DNA of 64,000 nucleotides from Chondrinema litorale (GTDB taxonomy: Bacteria > Bacteroidota > Bacteroidia > Cytophagales > Flammeovirgaceae): assembly GCF_026250525.1 (NCBI RefSeq), contig NZ_CP111053.1, forward strand, positions 1 through 64,000. Reading direction: 5' to 3'. The notes under the pieces were generated by a model. That model searched no databases. It was not told where the DNA came from and saw only the letters and a program-made list of their open reading frames with translations. The translations under genes were made by a program, and so were the position numbers. Shown here in pieces: positions 52,680-61,877 of this stretch; position 1 is the stretch's first letter; every line of letters begins with the position of its first letter.

Positions 52680-55337
52680 TTATCTTATAACTAGGTTGGT
52701 ATATTTTAAAATAGGTTCTGGTGAGTTGCCCTTAAACATAATGGTGTACATTCCTGATTTTAAATTGCTGGTATCAATCTGAATGTATTTTTCAGAAGTT
52801 GAGGTTTGGTAAACTTCTTTTCCGGTTATATCATAAAAATGAATTTCGCAGCTATTTAATAATGAGTTGGCCAATTCTATATTTACAACTTTGTCTGCTG
52901 GATTTGGATAGATAAGGATATCTTTTTTGAAAAAATCTAATGATACAGATTTAACTTTTGAATTTTCCGATTTACCATCAAAATCAACTTGTTTGAGCAT
53001 GTAGTAAACAATTTTGCTAGTGGTTTTTAAATTGGTGTCTGAATAAGAATAATGAATGCTAGAATTAGAATTTCCTGCACCTTTCACTACATCTATATTT
53101 TGCCAACTCGTTCCGTTTGTAGATCTTAATATTTCAAATTGTTTATTATTACTTTCAGATGTAGTTGTCCAAGTTAAATATGGCTTATTATCTTTAAGTT
53201 CAACCGAAAAATGAACAAGTTTAACTGGAAGAGGTGCAGTTTCGAAATCTACAGACCCTAATGTGAAATAGAATCCAGTACTAGCATTGAAATCATGATC
53301 AAAGCCAATTAAATCTGTTGAGTTATCGTAAGTAGATGGACTTACGGAAGTTGCACCATTGGCAAAAGTATCATCAGTATCTACTAACAATCTTAAGTCT
53401 GCTAATTCATTCGTGCCGGCATTTCCATCTGGACCAATAATTTCAGAAGTATTAAATTGTACATGCACAGTTCCTAAAGTGCCGGTTTCCTGTGCTTTCC
53501 AAACTCTGGCCAATCTTATTGTGATATCTTCACCATTAACTGTAGTGCCACTTTCACTGTAACCAAAATTACCTTCATTGTTATTTCCCCACATTAAATA
53601 GCTAATGTCGTTACTGAAAGTATTGCCATTGGCAGAGTTAGTAGAAGCAATACTTCCTAGACCAATTATTAAAATATCGTCGCTCTCAGTACTTTTAGAT
53701 TGCTTTTGATTGAGTCCAGAACGATCGTCTCTGCCTATTCCAGCCACATCGTTTTGAAAAGTGGCATCACCAGCCCAAACAGTACTTCCATAGCTATTTA
53801 AATAATTATAAGTACTTGAAGTTGAGCCCAGCGTAATACCATATTTAATAGCCAAGTAACTTTCAATTCGTTGAATTTGAGCAGAAGTTAAATCATCAGC
53901 ATACACTATTATTTCTCCAAGCTTACCGTCAAACATTCTATAGTCATTACTACTTATACTACCACTTTTAGATTGACTGCCAATAGTAAATGGGCCTTTA
54001 ACTTCTCCATGTGAACTCGATGCCCTAATCTCATTTTCTGAAAGCATAGCTACAACTTTATCTGTTGAAGTGATAAGATTGTTGTTTATGTAAATACCAG
54101 CTTCCGTAGAAAAATCTATACTGTATCTTAAAATTACACTACTTGTAAGAAAACTATGGCTATTTTCAAAAGCACCACCATCTGCAGAAATAGCAGTATA
54201 ACCCGAAACATTATCATAGCCGTATGTGAAACCAAATCCCTCATTTCCTGCGAAACCAAAGTCAGTAATGTATTGTCTGGTCTTAGAGCTTTTTGTAGAG
54301 TCTGCCTTTGCGATTGCAAAAATGGTAACTCCCTTAGATGAGTCTGTAAAAAAGATATAATCATCAGCTAAGTCAAAGCCCATGGTTTCACCATCAAAAT
54401 CTATTATCGGATTAAAATTGATATTATCTGTTGAATTGTCATAAAAAGTTGGAGGACTCAATTGAGAAGATGAGCCATCGTTTTGCCGTGCAATTGCTTT
54501 ATCTAGCCAATAATCTAGGTCTTGACCATCACTAGCACTAGATGTACCATTTTGCGCTCCTAAGTCAGCTTTTAGCCATAGCTCAATATCATCTGATATG
54601 CCACCCGGAGATTCATAAAAACTGGCATTAATTCTTACAGAAGCAATTACCATATTAGTGGTAACCACTCCTATGCCACTTTTGGTAAATTCAGGTGTAT
54701 ATCGATCATAGCTGGTTATACTTCTGTAACTAGCTGAATGACTACTTAATAAACCATTGAGTTCATGAATTTCAGTTCCTCCACCAGTACTTGAATATGA
54801 TCCTATGATTGAAGAATGACCAGAAATACTTATAATTATATCATCGACATTAGCAGAAATTGGGGTTCCTGTATCAATTACTTTTGCGTTATCTGAGCTA
54901 TTAGTAAGTTCGTAGGAAACAGGTGTATACTGGTCTGCATTGTCAAGTAAAAGGATACTTATATATTTTTCCTGTATGTTTATACCATCATTATCAAAAG
55001 TTATACTGATGGTATCATGTAATCTAGTACTAATATCGTAATCATCTAAATAAAACAGATCAGCATTTTGATACAATAACGAACTAGATATTGTTGAGCT
55101 TACTGTTACATCAGTTATTTTGGTTAATCTCCTACCACCATAATCTACAGCACTTACATCCTCACCTAGTAGAGATAAAGAAGTAACACCAACAACTAAT
55201 AATCTATTTGTTGCTGCTGATGGGCTAAATACTATTTCAGAATTAGTAGAAGAAGATTCATCTACTATAGTGACTTGAGCAAAACTGATAAAAGGAAAGC
55301 CAAGAATAAATAGGAGGAAAGGGGTAAGATTTCTCAC
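52680..55337 (-). CDS. Large T9SS-exported surface protein
   Basis: 885 residues. Signal peptide (1-20, FISFAQ), a repeat-rich beta region, a LamG/concanavalin-like domain (about 250-490; ISDDIELWLKADLG start and GKLGEIIVYADDLTSAQIQRIESYLAIKYG end), a DUF8202-like domain with AWAGDATFQNDVAGIGRDDRSGL, and a C-terminal type IX secretion sorting domain (about 810-885, ILIYPNPADKVVNIELANS...SGMYTIMFKG). It would be carried to the cell surface by the gliding/secretion machinery. No catalytic motif is seen, so adhesin or binding protein is likely. Monocistronic. Confidence 0.85.
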   Translation of the reverse strand: MRNLTPFLLFILGFPFISFAQVTIVDESSSTNSEIVFSPSAATNRLLVVGVTSLSLLGEDVSAVDYGGRRLTKITDVTVSSTISSSLLYQNADLFYLDDYDISTRLHDTISITFDNDGINIQEKYISILLLDNADQYTPVSYELTNSSDNAKVIDTGTPISANVDDIIISISGHSSIIGSYSSTGGGTEIHELNGLLSSHSASYRSITSYDRYTPEFTKSGIGVVTTNMVIASVRINASFYESPGGISDDIELWLKADLGAQNGTSSASDGQDLDYWLDKAIARQNDGSSSQLSPPTFYDNSTDNINFNPIIDFDGETMGFDLADDYIFFTDSSKGVTIFAIAKADSTKSSKTRQYITDFGFAGNEGFGFTYGYDNVSGYTAISADGGAFENSHSFLTSSVILRYSIDFSTEAGIYINNNLITSTDKVVAMLSENEIRASSSHGEVKGPFTIGSQSKSGSISSNDYRMFDGKLGEIIVYADDLTSAQIQRIESYLAIKYGITLGSTSSTYNYLNSYGSTVWAGDATFQNDVAGIGRDDRSGLNQKQSKSTESDDILIIGLGSIASTNSANGNTFSNDISYLMWGNNNEGNFGYSESGTTVNGEDITIRLARVWKAQETGTLGTVHVQFNTSEIIGPDGNAGTNELADLRLLVDTDDTFANGATSVSPSTYDNSTDLIGFDHDFNASTGFYFTLGSVDFETAPLPVKLVHFSVELKDNKPYLTWTTTSESNNKQFEILRSTNGTSWQNIDVVKGAGNSNSSIHYSYSDTNLKTTSKIVYYMLKQVDFDGKSENSKVKSVSLDFFKKDILIYPNPADKVVNIELANSLLNSCEIHFYDITGKEVYQTSTSEKYIQIDTSNLKSGMYTIMFKGNSPEPILKYTNLVIR

Positions 55338-55640
55338 ATTAACAAATGCTTAATTATTAGCAATTATTTTTGCTAATTCTAACAAGCAATTCGATTATGT
55401 ATTGCGAAAAGTCTAAATAATGCCACTAAAAGATGGTAGTTAAACTAAGTAATTAACATTAAACACAAGCTTAAATATGCTAATTCTAATTCAAAAATGA
55501 AGAAAAATTTGATTGTGATAAGTAATAAATTTCTCTTATTAATTTATTCAAATTTGTTGAAAATTATTAACAATATACCCAATTTTAGTCCGTTTCAAGA
55601 GCGAATTTCAATAAATTTCACACATAAAATAAACATACTA

Positions 55641-56123
55641 ATGGGATTTTTCGACAAGTTAAAGCAAGTTAAAAATATGGTTACTGGTGGTGGAGCAGTA
55701 GTTAACGTTGCACCGGCTAACCAAATTAATGATGGAAATGAACCGATTGCTTTTAAAATTTCTTGCCAAGTAAAAGATGCTGATGTTTCTGTAAGAAATG
55801 TATATCTTAAGGTAAGAGCAATTGAAGAAGTTGTATGTAGAGATACTGATATTGCCAGAGATTATGATGGTGAAATTAGAACAATACAAGAAGATGTAAC
55901 TAATACTTGCGAAACTTATAGTACAGAAATTCAAGTTGCAGCTGCTGAAACATTAGAAGCAAATGAAACTTACGAGTGGATTGTAGAGTTTGAAGTACCT
56001 TCTAACTTAAATGGTACTTATAGAGGTCATAATGCTTTACACGAATGGGAAGTTTATGCTGGTCTTGATGTAGCAGGTAACGATCCTGATAGTGGTTGGG
56101 TAACTTTCGAAGTTAAGAAATAA
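55641..56123 (+). CDS. Arrestin-like (Spo0M-like) hypothetical protein
   Basis: 160 residues from ATG 55641. It begins MGFFDKLKQVKNM, a start used by Spo0M/arrestin-related proteins, and continues with a beta-sandwich (VRNVYLKVRAIEEVVCRD, LEANETYEWIVEFEVPSNLNGTYRGHNALHEWEVYAGLDVAGNDPDSGWVTFEV), a pattern found in actinobacterial and myxobacterial homologues too. A further in-frame start at 55497 would add 48 residues of hydrophobic sequence and is rejected. Role unknown. A strong terminator ends it. Confidence 0.75.
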   Translation: MGFFDKLKQVKNMVTGGGAVVNVAPANQINDGNEPIAFKISCQVKDADVSVRNVYLKVRAIEEVVCRDTDIARDYDGEIRTIQEDVTNTCETYSTEIQVAAAETLEANETYEWIVEFEVPSNLNGTYRGHNALHEWEVYAGLDVAGNDPDSGWVTFEVKK

Positions 56124-56140
56124 GTAATAATAAATTCTTT

Positions 56141-56179
56141 AAAAAAAGCAGTTGTTTTAGTTAAACAACTGCTTTTTTT
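56141..56179 (+). terminator. Strong terminator of the arrestin-like gene
   Basis: A 17-bp perfect stem (aaaaaaagcagttgttt 56141-56157; aaacaactgcttttttt 56163-56179) with a five-base loop and T-run. Confidence 0.92.
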
Positions 56180-56257
56180 GTGTCTAATACTTTGTTTTAA
56201 GTTCTATTTTCTAATTAATTTAAAATGATGTTATAATTGCTGTTTTAATCCAAAATA

Positions 56258-56833
56258 ATGAATAGTCGCTTTCTTGAATTTATAAAGAAGATCACAAATG
56301 TACCAGAAGAGCAACAATATAAATTTACTGAGTTGGTCAGTACATCACATATGCAAAAGAGTGTGGCCTTTATAAGAGCAGGAAGTTATTCTAAGTCAAT
56401 TGGTTATGTAGATGAGGGTTTGTTCAGGTATTTTTATACAAGTAAAGAGGGGATAGAATATACAAAGGGCTTTTTTGATAAAAATAATGTATTGAGTTCT
56501 TATAGTGCTATTATTGAAAATAGAGAATCATATTTTACAATAGAGGCTCTAGAAGATTCAATAATTGAAACTGTTGATTATTATAAGTTTAAACAATTGT
56601 TTACCGAACATCCTTGTTGGAATGAGTTTTTAGTAAAACTCCTTGAAAAAGGATTTATAACTAAAGAGACAAGAGAGCGAGAGTTTTTGCTCTTGAATGC
56701 AGAAGAGCGCTACAAAAATTTTCTTGAAAGATTTCCCAATCTAGAGAGCAGAGTTAGACAGCATATAATAGCCTCTTACCTTGGCATTGCACCAGAATCT
56801 TTAAGTCGTATCAGAAAAAAATTCTTCACTTAA
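56258..56833 (+). CDS. Crp/Fnr-family transcriptional regulator
   Basis: 191 residues, short Crp/Fnr type. The cNMP-like domain (about 15-125) includes FIRAGSYSKSIGYVDEGLFRYF and TKGFFDKNNVLSSYSAIIENRESYFTIEALEDS; the C-terminal HTH is unusually abbreviated (RYKNFLERFPNLESRVRQHIIASYLGIAPESLSRIRKKFF). No cysteine cluster like the regulator at 1022. A SDR gene follows 68 bases downstream on the same strand and may be its target. Effector unknown. Confidence 0.85.
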   Translation: MNSRFLEFIKKITNVPEEQQYKFTELVSTSHMQKSVAFIRAGSYSKSIGYVDEGLFRYFYTSKEGIEYTKGFFDKNNVLSSYSAIIENRESYFTIEALEDSIIETVDYYKFKQLFTEHPCWNEFLVKLLEKGFITKETREREFLLLNAEERYKNFLERFPNLESRVRQHIIASYLGIAPESLSRIRKKFFT

Positions 56834-56901
56834 CATAGATCAATGTAAGCAGCTTCTAAATAGGATTTATTTGTGATATGTCTAATTAAAATATTATAGT
56901 A

Positions 56902-57642
56902 ATGACACTCATAAATAATACAGTCTTAATTACAGGAGGTAGCTCAGGCATTGGATTTAAGTTAGCCGAGATTCTTGTTAAGAATAACAATCAAGTGATC
57001 ATATGCAGTAGATCCGAAGAAAAGCTAAAAAGATCAAAAGAGTTAATTCCTGAGTTACATATTATCCAATGTGATTTGGCTACTAAAGAAGGATGTATGA
57101 AACTTACTGAGCAAATAAAAAGGGATTTTCCGTCTTGCAATATCTTGGTAAATAATGCAGCTGTAGTGCATAAAAACAACTTTTATACTGATAATTCAGC
57201 ACTCGAAAAATCAGACTTGGAGATTCAAACTAACTTAATAGCGCCAATTTATCTATCTAAGTTATTCATACCTGTAATTTCAAAAAATAAAAATGCTAAG
57301 ATTATAAATATCAACTCAGGTCTGGCTTATTTACCAAGGGCAGTTTATCCGATTTATAATGCAACAAAAGCAGCCTTACATTCTTTTACTCAGGTTTTAA
57401 GAATGCAATTAAGTAATACGAATATTGATGTTATTGAAGTAATGTTTCCGGCGGTAGATACTCCTTGGCATAATGGAAATACGCCTAAAATTGCGATTAG
57501 TGCAGATGCTGCGGTTAATGAAATGTTAGTAAAACTGTCTAAAAACAAAAAAGAAATAAGAATAGGTAAAGTAAACTTGTTGTATAAGCTATACAGGATT
57601 GCGCCAAAATTCGCTTTGAAAAAGTTGAATGATGTTAGTTGA
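56902..57642 (+). CDS. SDR oxidoreductase (DltE-like)
   Basis: 246 residues. Classical SDR motifs: TGGSSGIG (11-18), NNAA (about 88-91), Ser in ININSGLAYLPR and catalytic YNATK (YxxxK). The C-terminal extension (LYKLYRIAPKFALKKL) is typical of membrane-adjacent DltE-type SDRs. Substrate unknown; a Crp/Fnr regulator lies directly upstream. An S to T-type variation is not seen; the active site looks intact. Confidence 0.88.
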   Translation: MTLINNTVLITGGSSGIGFKLAEILVKNNNQVIICSRSEEKLKRSKELIPELHIIQCDLATKEGCMKLTEQIKRDFPSCNILVNNAAVVHKNNFYTDNSALEKSDLEIQTNLIAPIYLSKLFIPVISKNKNAKIININSGLAYLPRAVYPIYNATKAALHSFTQVLRMQLSNTNIDVIEVMFPAVDTPWHNGNTPKIAISADAAVNEMLVKLSKNKKEIRIGKVNLLYKLYRIAPKFALKKLNDVS

Positions 57643-57771
57643 TGTATAGTTTATTCACAGCTAATTGAACTATTAAAATTCATGCTTTAGTAAGTAAAGT
57701 ATTTAAAGTTTTCGTATGCAAAATGCTTCATAATATATTTAAAGATTGACTAAAACATTCTTTAAATAAAT

Positions 57772-58605
57772 ATGAAAATCACATTCAAATTAGCATTAAT
57801 ACTCATTTCTTTCTTTTCGATTTGTCATTTATCATCAGCACAAAGCAATCATTCTAATTTTAAAGTAATAGCCTTTTATACTGCTAGAAATGATTTAGCA
57901 CACATCAGTTTTGTGAAAGAAGCTAACAAGTGGTTTTCTAAAATGAGTAAGGCAAATCATTTTAGTTATAAAAGTACAAATGATTGGAATAAGCTGAATA
58001 CTAAGTATTTAAATAAGTTTGATGTAGTTGTCTTTCTAGATACCAGACCAGAAGATAAAAACCAAAGAGAAGCATTTGAAACATATATGAAAAATGGAGG
58101 CGCTTGGATGGGCTTCCATTTTTCAGCTTTTGCCTTAACTCTATCAGATTACAGCCAAAATTGGGATTGGTATCATAATGAATTTTTAGGCTCGGGTGAA
58201 TACTCAAATAATACTTGGCGACCGACTTCCGCAATTTTAAAAATTGAAGATAAAAATCATCCTGTTATACAAGGTTTACCTAATACAATTACAGCATCTC
58301 CCAACGAATGGTATAATTGGCAAAACGACCTCACAACAAACCCAGATATTGACATTTTACTTTCAATTGACCCTCAGAGTTTTCCATTAGGAACTGGCCC
58401 TAAACCTTCTGAAATATGGAATGATGGTTATTATCCTGTTGTATGGACTAATAAAAATTATAGAATGATCTATTTCAACATGGGACATAATGACATGGAC
58501 TACGAAAATGGAACAAATCAAACCCTTTCTTATACTTTCGACAATACACAGCAAAATAAATTAATCATAAATTCTTTAATATGGTTAGGCGAAGAAAATA
58601 ATTGA
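57772..58605 (+). CDS. Secreted ThuA-domain protein
   Basis: 277 residues: signal peptide (1-24, LSSAQ) and a ThuA domain (about 30-270): KVIAFYTARNDLAHISF, FDVVVFLDTRPEDKNQREAFETYMKNGGAWMGFHFSAF, YRMIYFNMGHNDMDYENG. ThuA-like proteins have a glutamine-amidotransferase fold without the catalytic triad cysteine and are implicated in glycoside metabolism. It differs from the ThuA domain of the operon protein at 22406. No adjacent carbohydrate genes. Confidence 0.85.
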   Translation: MKITFKLALILISFFSICHLSSAQSNHSNFKVIAFYTARNDLAHISFVKEANKWFSKMSKANHFSYKSTNDWNKLNTKYLNKFDVVVFLDTRPEDKNQREAFETYMKNGGAWMGFHFSAFALTLSDYSQNWDWYHNEFLGSGEYSNNTWRPTSAILKIEDKNHPVIQGLPNTITASPNEWYNWQNDLTTNPDIDILLSIDPQSFPLGTGPKPSEIWNDGYYPVVWTNKNYRMIYFNMGHNDMDYENGTNQTLSYTFDNTQQNKLIINSLIWLGEENN

Positions 58606-58854
58606 TGTTTCAACATTTAATTTGCTATTTTTAGTATAATAAATTAAATATTACATAAATTACAATTTATTGTATTGCTAATATATTTTACCCTTTGCCT
58701 TTATTCCGAAAACTTTTTTAGTAATAGGAAACTTTGTATAAACTAAAAGAGTTAGCTGATGTAACTGTAAAACGGTTCCTGGTGAGTAGATGATTTTACA
58801 GTAAATGAACTGATACATTTAAAAAAAATCTATTAAGGTTGTAATTGTAAATCA

Positions 58855-59739
58855 ATGAAAAGAAAGACTTTTCTTAAATTATTTTCTTTATCACCATTTG
58901 CTTTTAGTATGGATACTTTAAACTCGTTAAGTAATCTATCTGATAGTTTTTCTGCTACAGATAAAATGCCCGTTGTATTTATAGGTCATGGTAGCCCTAT
59001 GAATGCTATTGAGGAGAATCAATTTGTTAAAGGGTTTCGTGATGTTGTAAAAACAATACCAAAACCGAATGCCATTCTTTGTGTTTCGGCACATTGGTTT
59101 ACAAGAGGAACGAAGATAACTATTTCAAAACAACCAGAAACCATTCACGATTTTGGTGGTTTTCCTAGAGCTTTATATGAGGTGCAATATCCTGCTCCGG
59201 GGAGTCCAGAGTTAGCAAAAGAAACCCAAAAATTATTAACTCCAGAGTTGGCAGAACTAGATGAAAAGTGGGGCTTAGATCACGGAGCTTGGAGTGTTTT
59301 AAGACATATGTATCCAGATGCAGATGTGCCTGTAATTCAGTTAAGTATAGATTATACCAAACCAGCTAGTTACCATTTCGAGTTAGCTAAAAGACTTAGT
59401 GAATTGCGAAATAAAGGGGTTCTTATTGTTGGTAGTGGTAATATAATCCATAACTTAAGAATGGTTGATTTCAGCAATTTTAATAAAGTGGATTATGGTT
59501 ACGATTGGGCAGTAGAAGTTAGAGAAAAAGTGAATAACTTTTTACTAGACGGTAATTACCAACCATTGTTAAATTACGATCAACAAGGTACTGCATTTAG
59601 ATATGCTATTCCGACACCAGATCATTATTTACCATTAATATATACTTTAGGCTTACAAGAAAAAGGAGAGCAAATTTCATTATTTAATGATAAATTGATG
59701 GCTGGTTCTTTAAGTATGACCTCAGTAAAGATTAGCTAA
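58855..59739 (+). CDS. DODA-type extradiol aromatic ring-opening dioxygenase-like protein (YgiD family)
   Basis: 294 residues with an N-terminal hydrophobic region (about 5-19) that may be a signal or anchor, unlike E. coli YgiD. The family motifs are present: PVVFIGHGSPMNA (His45), ILCVSAHWFTRGT (His80), DHGAWSVLRHMYPDADVPVIQLSID (His143 and His151) and VGSGNIIHNLR (His199). Zinc-dependent cleavage of DOPA-like catechols is the reaction in this family; the actual substrate here is unknown. The next gene begins 4 bases after the stop, implying one operon. Confidence 0.88.
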   Translation: MKRKTFLKLFSLSPFAFSMDTLNSLSNLSDSFSATDKMPVVFIGHGSPMNAIEENQFVKGFRDVVKTIPKPNAILCVSAHWFTRGTKITISKQPETIHDFGGFPRALYEVQYPAPGSPELAKETQKLLTPELAELDEKWGLDHGAWSVLRHMYPDADVPVIQLSIDYTKPASYHFELAKRLSELRNKGVLIVGSGNIIHNLRMVDFSNFNKVDYGYDWAVEVREKVNNFLLDGNYQPLLNYDQQGTAFRYAIPTPDHYLPLIYTLGLQEKGEQISLFNDKLMAGSLSMTSVKIS

Positions 59740-59743
59740 ATAT

Positions 59744-60340
59744 GTGAAAGCTTTTTTGCAAAATCTATTTGAACGCATTCTACAATGGTTTATTAAAAGA
59801 TATATGTTTGGTGGTATAGGCGAATCTGAAATAAAGGAAAAGGAAATTATCATGAAAAATTATCCTTTTAAACCATCAAAAATATTTCCGAATGCTATTT
59901 TAACAGTGGATAATATCGATGCTATATGCTATGATGCTTATCCGCCAAAGTTGAAAATTGGTAATGAATCTATTTTAATTTCGAGAGAATATGCAAAAGA
60001 GCTTGAGGAGTTTACGCTAAATAATAAGATTCCTGTAATAGAAGAAACTTATAATTGGAGTTGGATTTTAGAACCATATTTAGACACTGAATATACTCCC
60101 GAAACAGATATCCGACTCAGAAATCTATTAACAGAAAATGGCATTTTTGAAGATGAGCTCAATGAGATTAGAAATGAAGTTGGAACTCAAATGCTTAAAT
60201 ACAACGCAATGTTATGGGAATGGGGAGATTTAAATCTGATGGATGTTTTGCATGCGATGAAGTCAAAATATAGTAAGAAAGATTTTAATGATTTTTATTG
60301 GCGTGCGATGGAAATTCAATTTAGAACCAAAGTAAAATAA
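59744..60340 (+). CDS. Hypothetical protein, coupled to the dioxygenase gene
   Basis: 198 residues, start GTG 59744 four bases after the dioxygenase stop. No signal peptide and no family I know; it contains a central acidic-aromatic helix-rich region (EETYNWSWILEPYLDTEYTPETD, ENGIFEDELNEIRNE). An alternative start is Met21 or Met37 (the latter giving MKNYPFKPSKIFPN). The close spacing suggests functional linkage with the dioxygenase, though no role is apparent. Confidence 0.6.
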   Translation: MKAFLQNLFERILQWFIKRYMFGGIGESEIKEKEIIMKNYPFKPSKIFPNAILTVDNIDAICYDAYPPKLKIGNESILISREYAKELEEFTLNNKIPVIEETYNWSWILEPYLDTEYTPETDIRLRNLLTENGIFEDELNEIRNEVGTQMLKYNAMLWEWGDLNLMDVLHAMKSKYSKKDFNDFYWRAMEIQFRTKVK

Positions 60341-60348
60341 ATATTTTT

Positions 60349-60384
60349 AAAACAGGCTGATGAAAATTTTCATCAGCCTGTTTT
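60349..60384. terminator. Perfect 36-bp palindromic bidirectional terminator
   Basis: Inverted repeat centred at 60366/60367 with T-tracts on both sides. It separates the plus-strand hypothetical gene and the minus-strand sugar transporter. Confidence 0.9.
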
Positions 60385-60387
60385 ACT

Positions 60388-61704
60388 TTACTTACTAATC
60401 AATTCTTTTTCTAATTCTTCAAGAGATCTGTTTTTTGTTTCTGGCATTATCTTCCATACAAAAAGCAATTGTAGGAACATCATAAAAGCAAAGAAGCTGA
60501 AAACTGGTCCACCACCAAAACTTTTAGCAAAATAAGGAAACACGTTTGCGATTATTGCAGCTAATATCCAGTGAGTAAAGCTACCAAACGATTGGCCTTG
60601 AGCCCGAATTTTATTAGGAAAAATCTCTGATATAAATACCCAAATTACTGCACCTTGAGACATAGAGAAGAACGCAATATAGATAAATAGAAAGGCTGGT
60701 ATTCCTCCGAATTGCTCTGCAAAAAATCCATAAGCGATAAGCGAAAGTGTGAGAATTAAGCCAAAAGAACCAATAATCATTAATGATCTTCTGCCTAGTT
60801 TATCAATAATAAAAATACCTACAATGCAGAATACTAGATTAGTAATACCCACACCAGTTGAGGATAGTAAGGCTGAACTAGCACCCAGACCCGTCATCTC
60901 AAAAATTCTTGGTGCAAAATAGATAATTGCATTAATACCCGAAACCTGATTAAAGAAAGCAAACAGAAAAGCCAGCATAATCGGTTTTCTGTATTTTGGT
61001 GAGAAAAAATTACCACCTGCGCTTTTAGTGAGTGCAATACCTTCTTTTATTTGGTCGATGGCTTTATCTACATTATCATTACTTACCTGCTCTAAAATTT
61101 TACGAGCAGCGGCTTCGTCATTTTTTAAAGCAATTAGCCAACGAGGGCTTTTTGGAACGAAAAAGACTAAAGATGCAAATATAAATGCAGGGATTGCTTC
61201 GATGCCTAACATCCATCGCCAAGCATTTTCGCCAATATTTGCTACCAAAAAATTCGATAAATAAGCTATTACAATTCCGAAAGTAATATTGAATTGAAAC
61301 AAGGCAACCAATCTACCGCGAGCTTTAGGAGGTGCAATTTCTGAAATGTACATTGGAGCCGCCACAGATGATGCGCCAACACCAACACCTCCAATAAATC
61401 TTAAGATCATAAAAGAATATATCTCGGGAGCTAAAGCAGAACCTAAAGCAGAGATAAAATATAAGATACCAATCCAAATTAAGGTTTTTTTTCTGCCAAT
61501 TGCATTTACGGGAATACCTGCAAATAGAGCACCTAACACGGTTCCATACAATGCTATGGCTACTGCTAAGCCATGTTCAAAGTCACTTAATGCCCATAAT
61601 TTTTGGATAGATTGTTCTGCGCCAGAAATTACTGCTGTATCAAACCCGAATAAAAATCCGCCAAGTGATGCCACAACAGCATGAAATATTAAAACTTTCT
61701 TCAT
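60388..61704 (-). CDS. MFS sugar porter (XylE/AraE-like proton symporter)
   Basis: 438 residues, twelve membrane helices. Sugar-porter motifs: GFDTAVISGAEQ in helix 1, IGRKKTL and RFIGGVGVGASSV, PKSPRWLI (PESPRWL variant), INAIIYFAPRIFE in helix 7, DKLGRRSLMI and PETKNRSLEELE at the end. Such proteins co-transport pentoses or hexoses with H+. Its substrate is not shown; the gene is monocistronic and is separated from the DUF1501 gene by 173 bases with a hairpin. Confidence 0.92.
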   Translation of the reverse strand: MKKVLIFHAVVASLGGFLFGFDTAVISGAEQSIQKLWALSDFEHGLAVAIALYGTVLGALFAGIPVNAIGRKKTLIWIGILYFISALGSALAPEIYSFMILRFIGGVGVGASSVAAPMYISEIAPPKARGRLVALFQFNITFGIVIAYLSNFLVANIGENAWRWMLGIEAIPAFIFASLVFFVPKSPRWLIALKNDEAAARKILEQVSNDNVDKAIDQIKEGIALTKSAGGNFFSPKYRKPIMLAFLFAFFNQVSGINAIIYFAPRIFEMTGLGASSALLSSTGVGITNLVFCIVGIFIIDKLGRRSLMIIGSFGLILTLSLIAYGFFAEQFGGIPAFLFIYIAFFSMSQGAVIWVFISEIFPNKIRAQGQSFGSFTHWILAAIIANVFPYFAKSFGGGPVFSFFAFMMFLQLLFVWKIMPETKNRSLEELEKELISK

Positions 61705-61810
61705 ATTTACTGTTCAATCATTTATTAGAATATTCATATTTGGCTAAATATAGCTAAATGACTGTGAATTACTTACAGAAAGGTATCTTTTATAAAGTAT
61801 GAAGAAATAG

Positions 61811-61862
61811 AATGGATTTTATGTAGGCTGAATGTTGGTTTTCAATCTCTATAAAATCCATT
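61811..61862 (-). terminator. Probable terminator of the DUF1501 operon
   Basis: A 12-bp perfect stem (aatggattttat 61811-61822; ataaaatccatt 61851-61862) with a 28-base loop. The U-tract on the minus strand is weak. Confidence 0.5.
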
Positions 61863-61877
61863 TTATATAAATAATTA

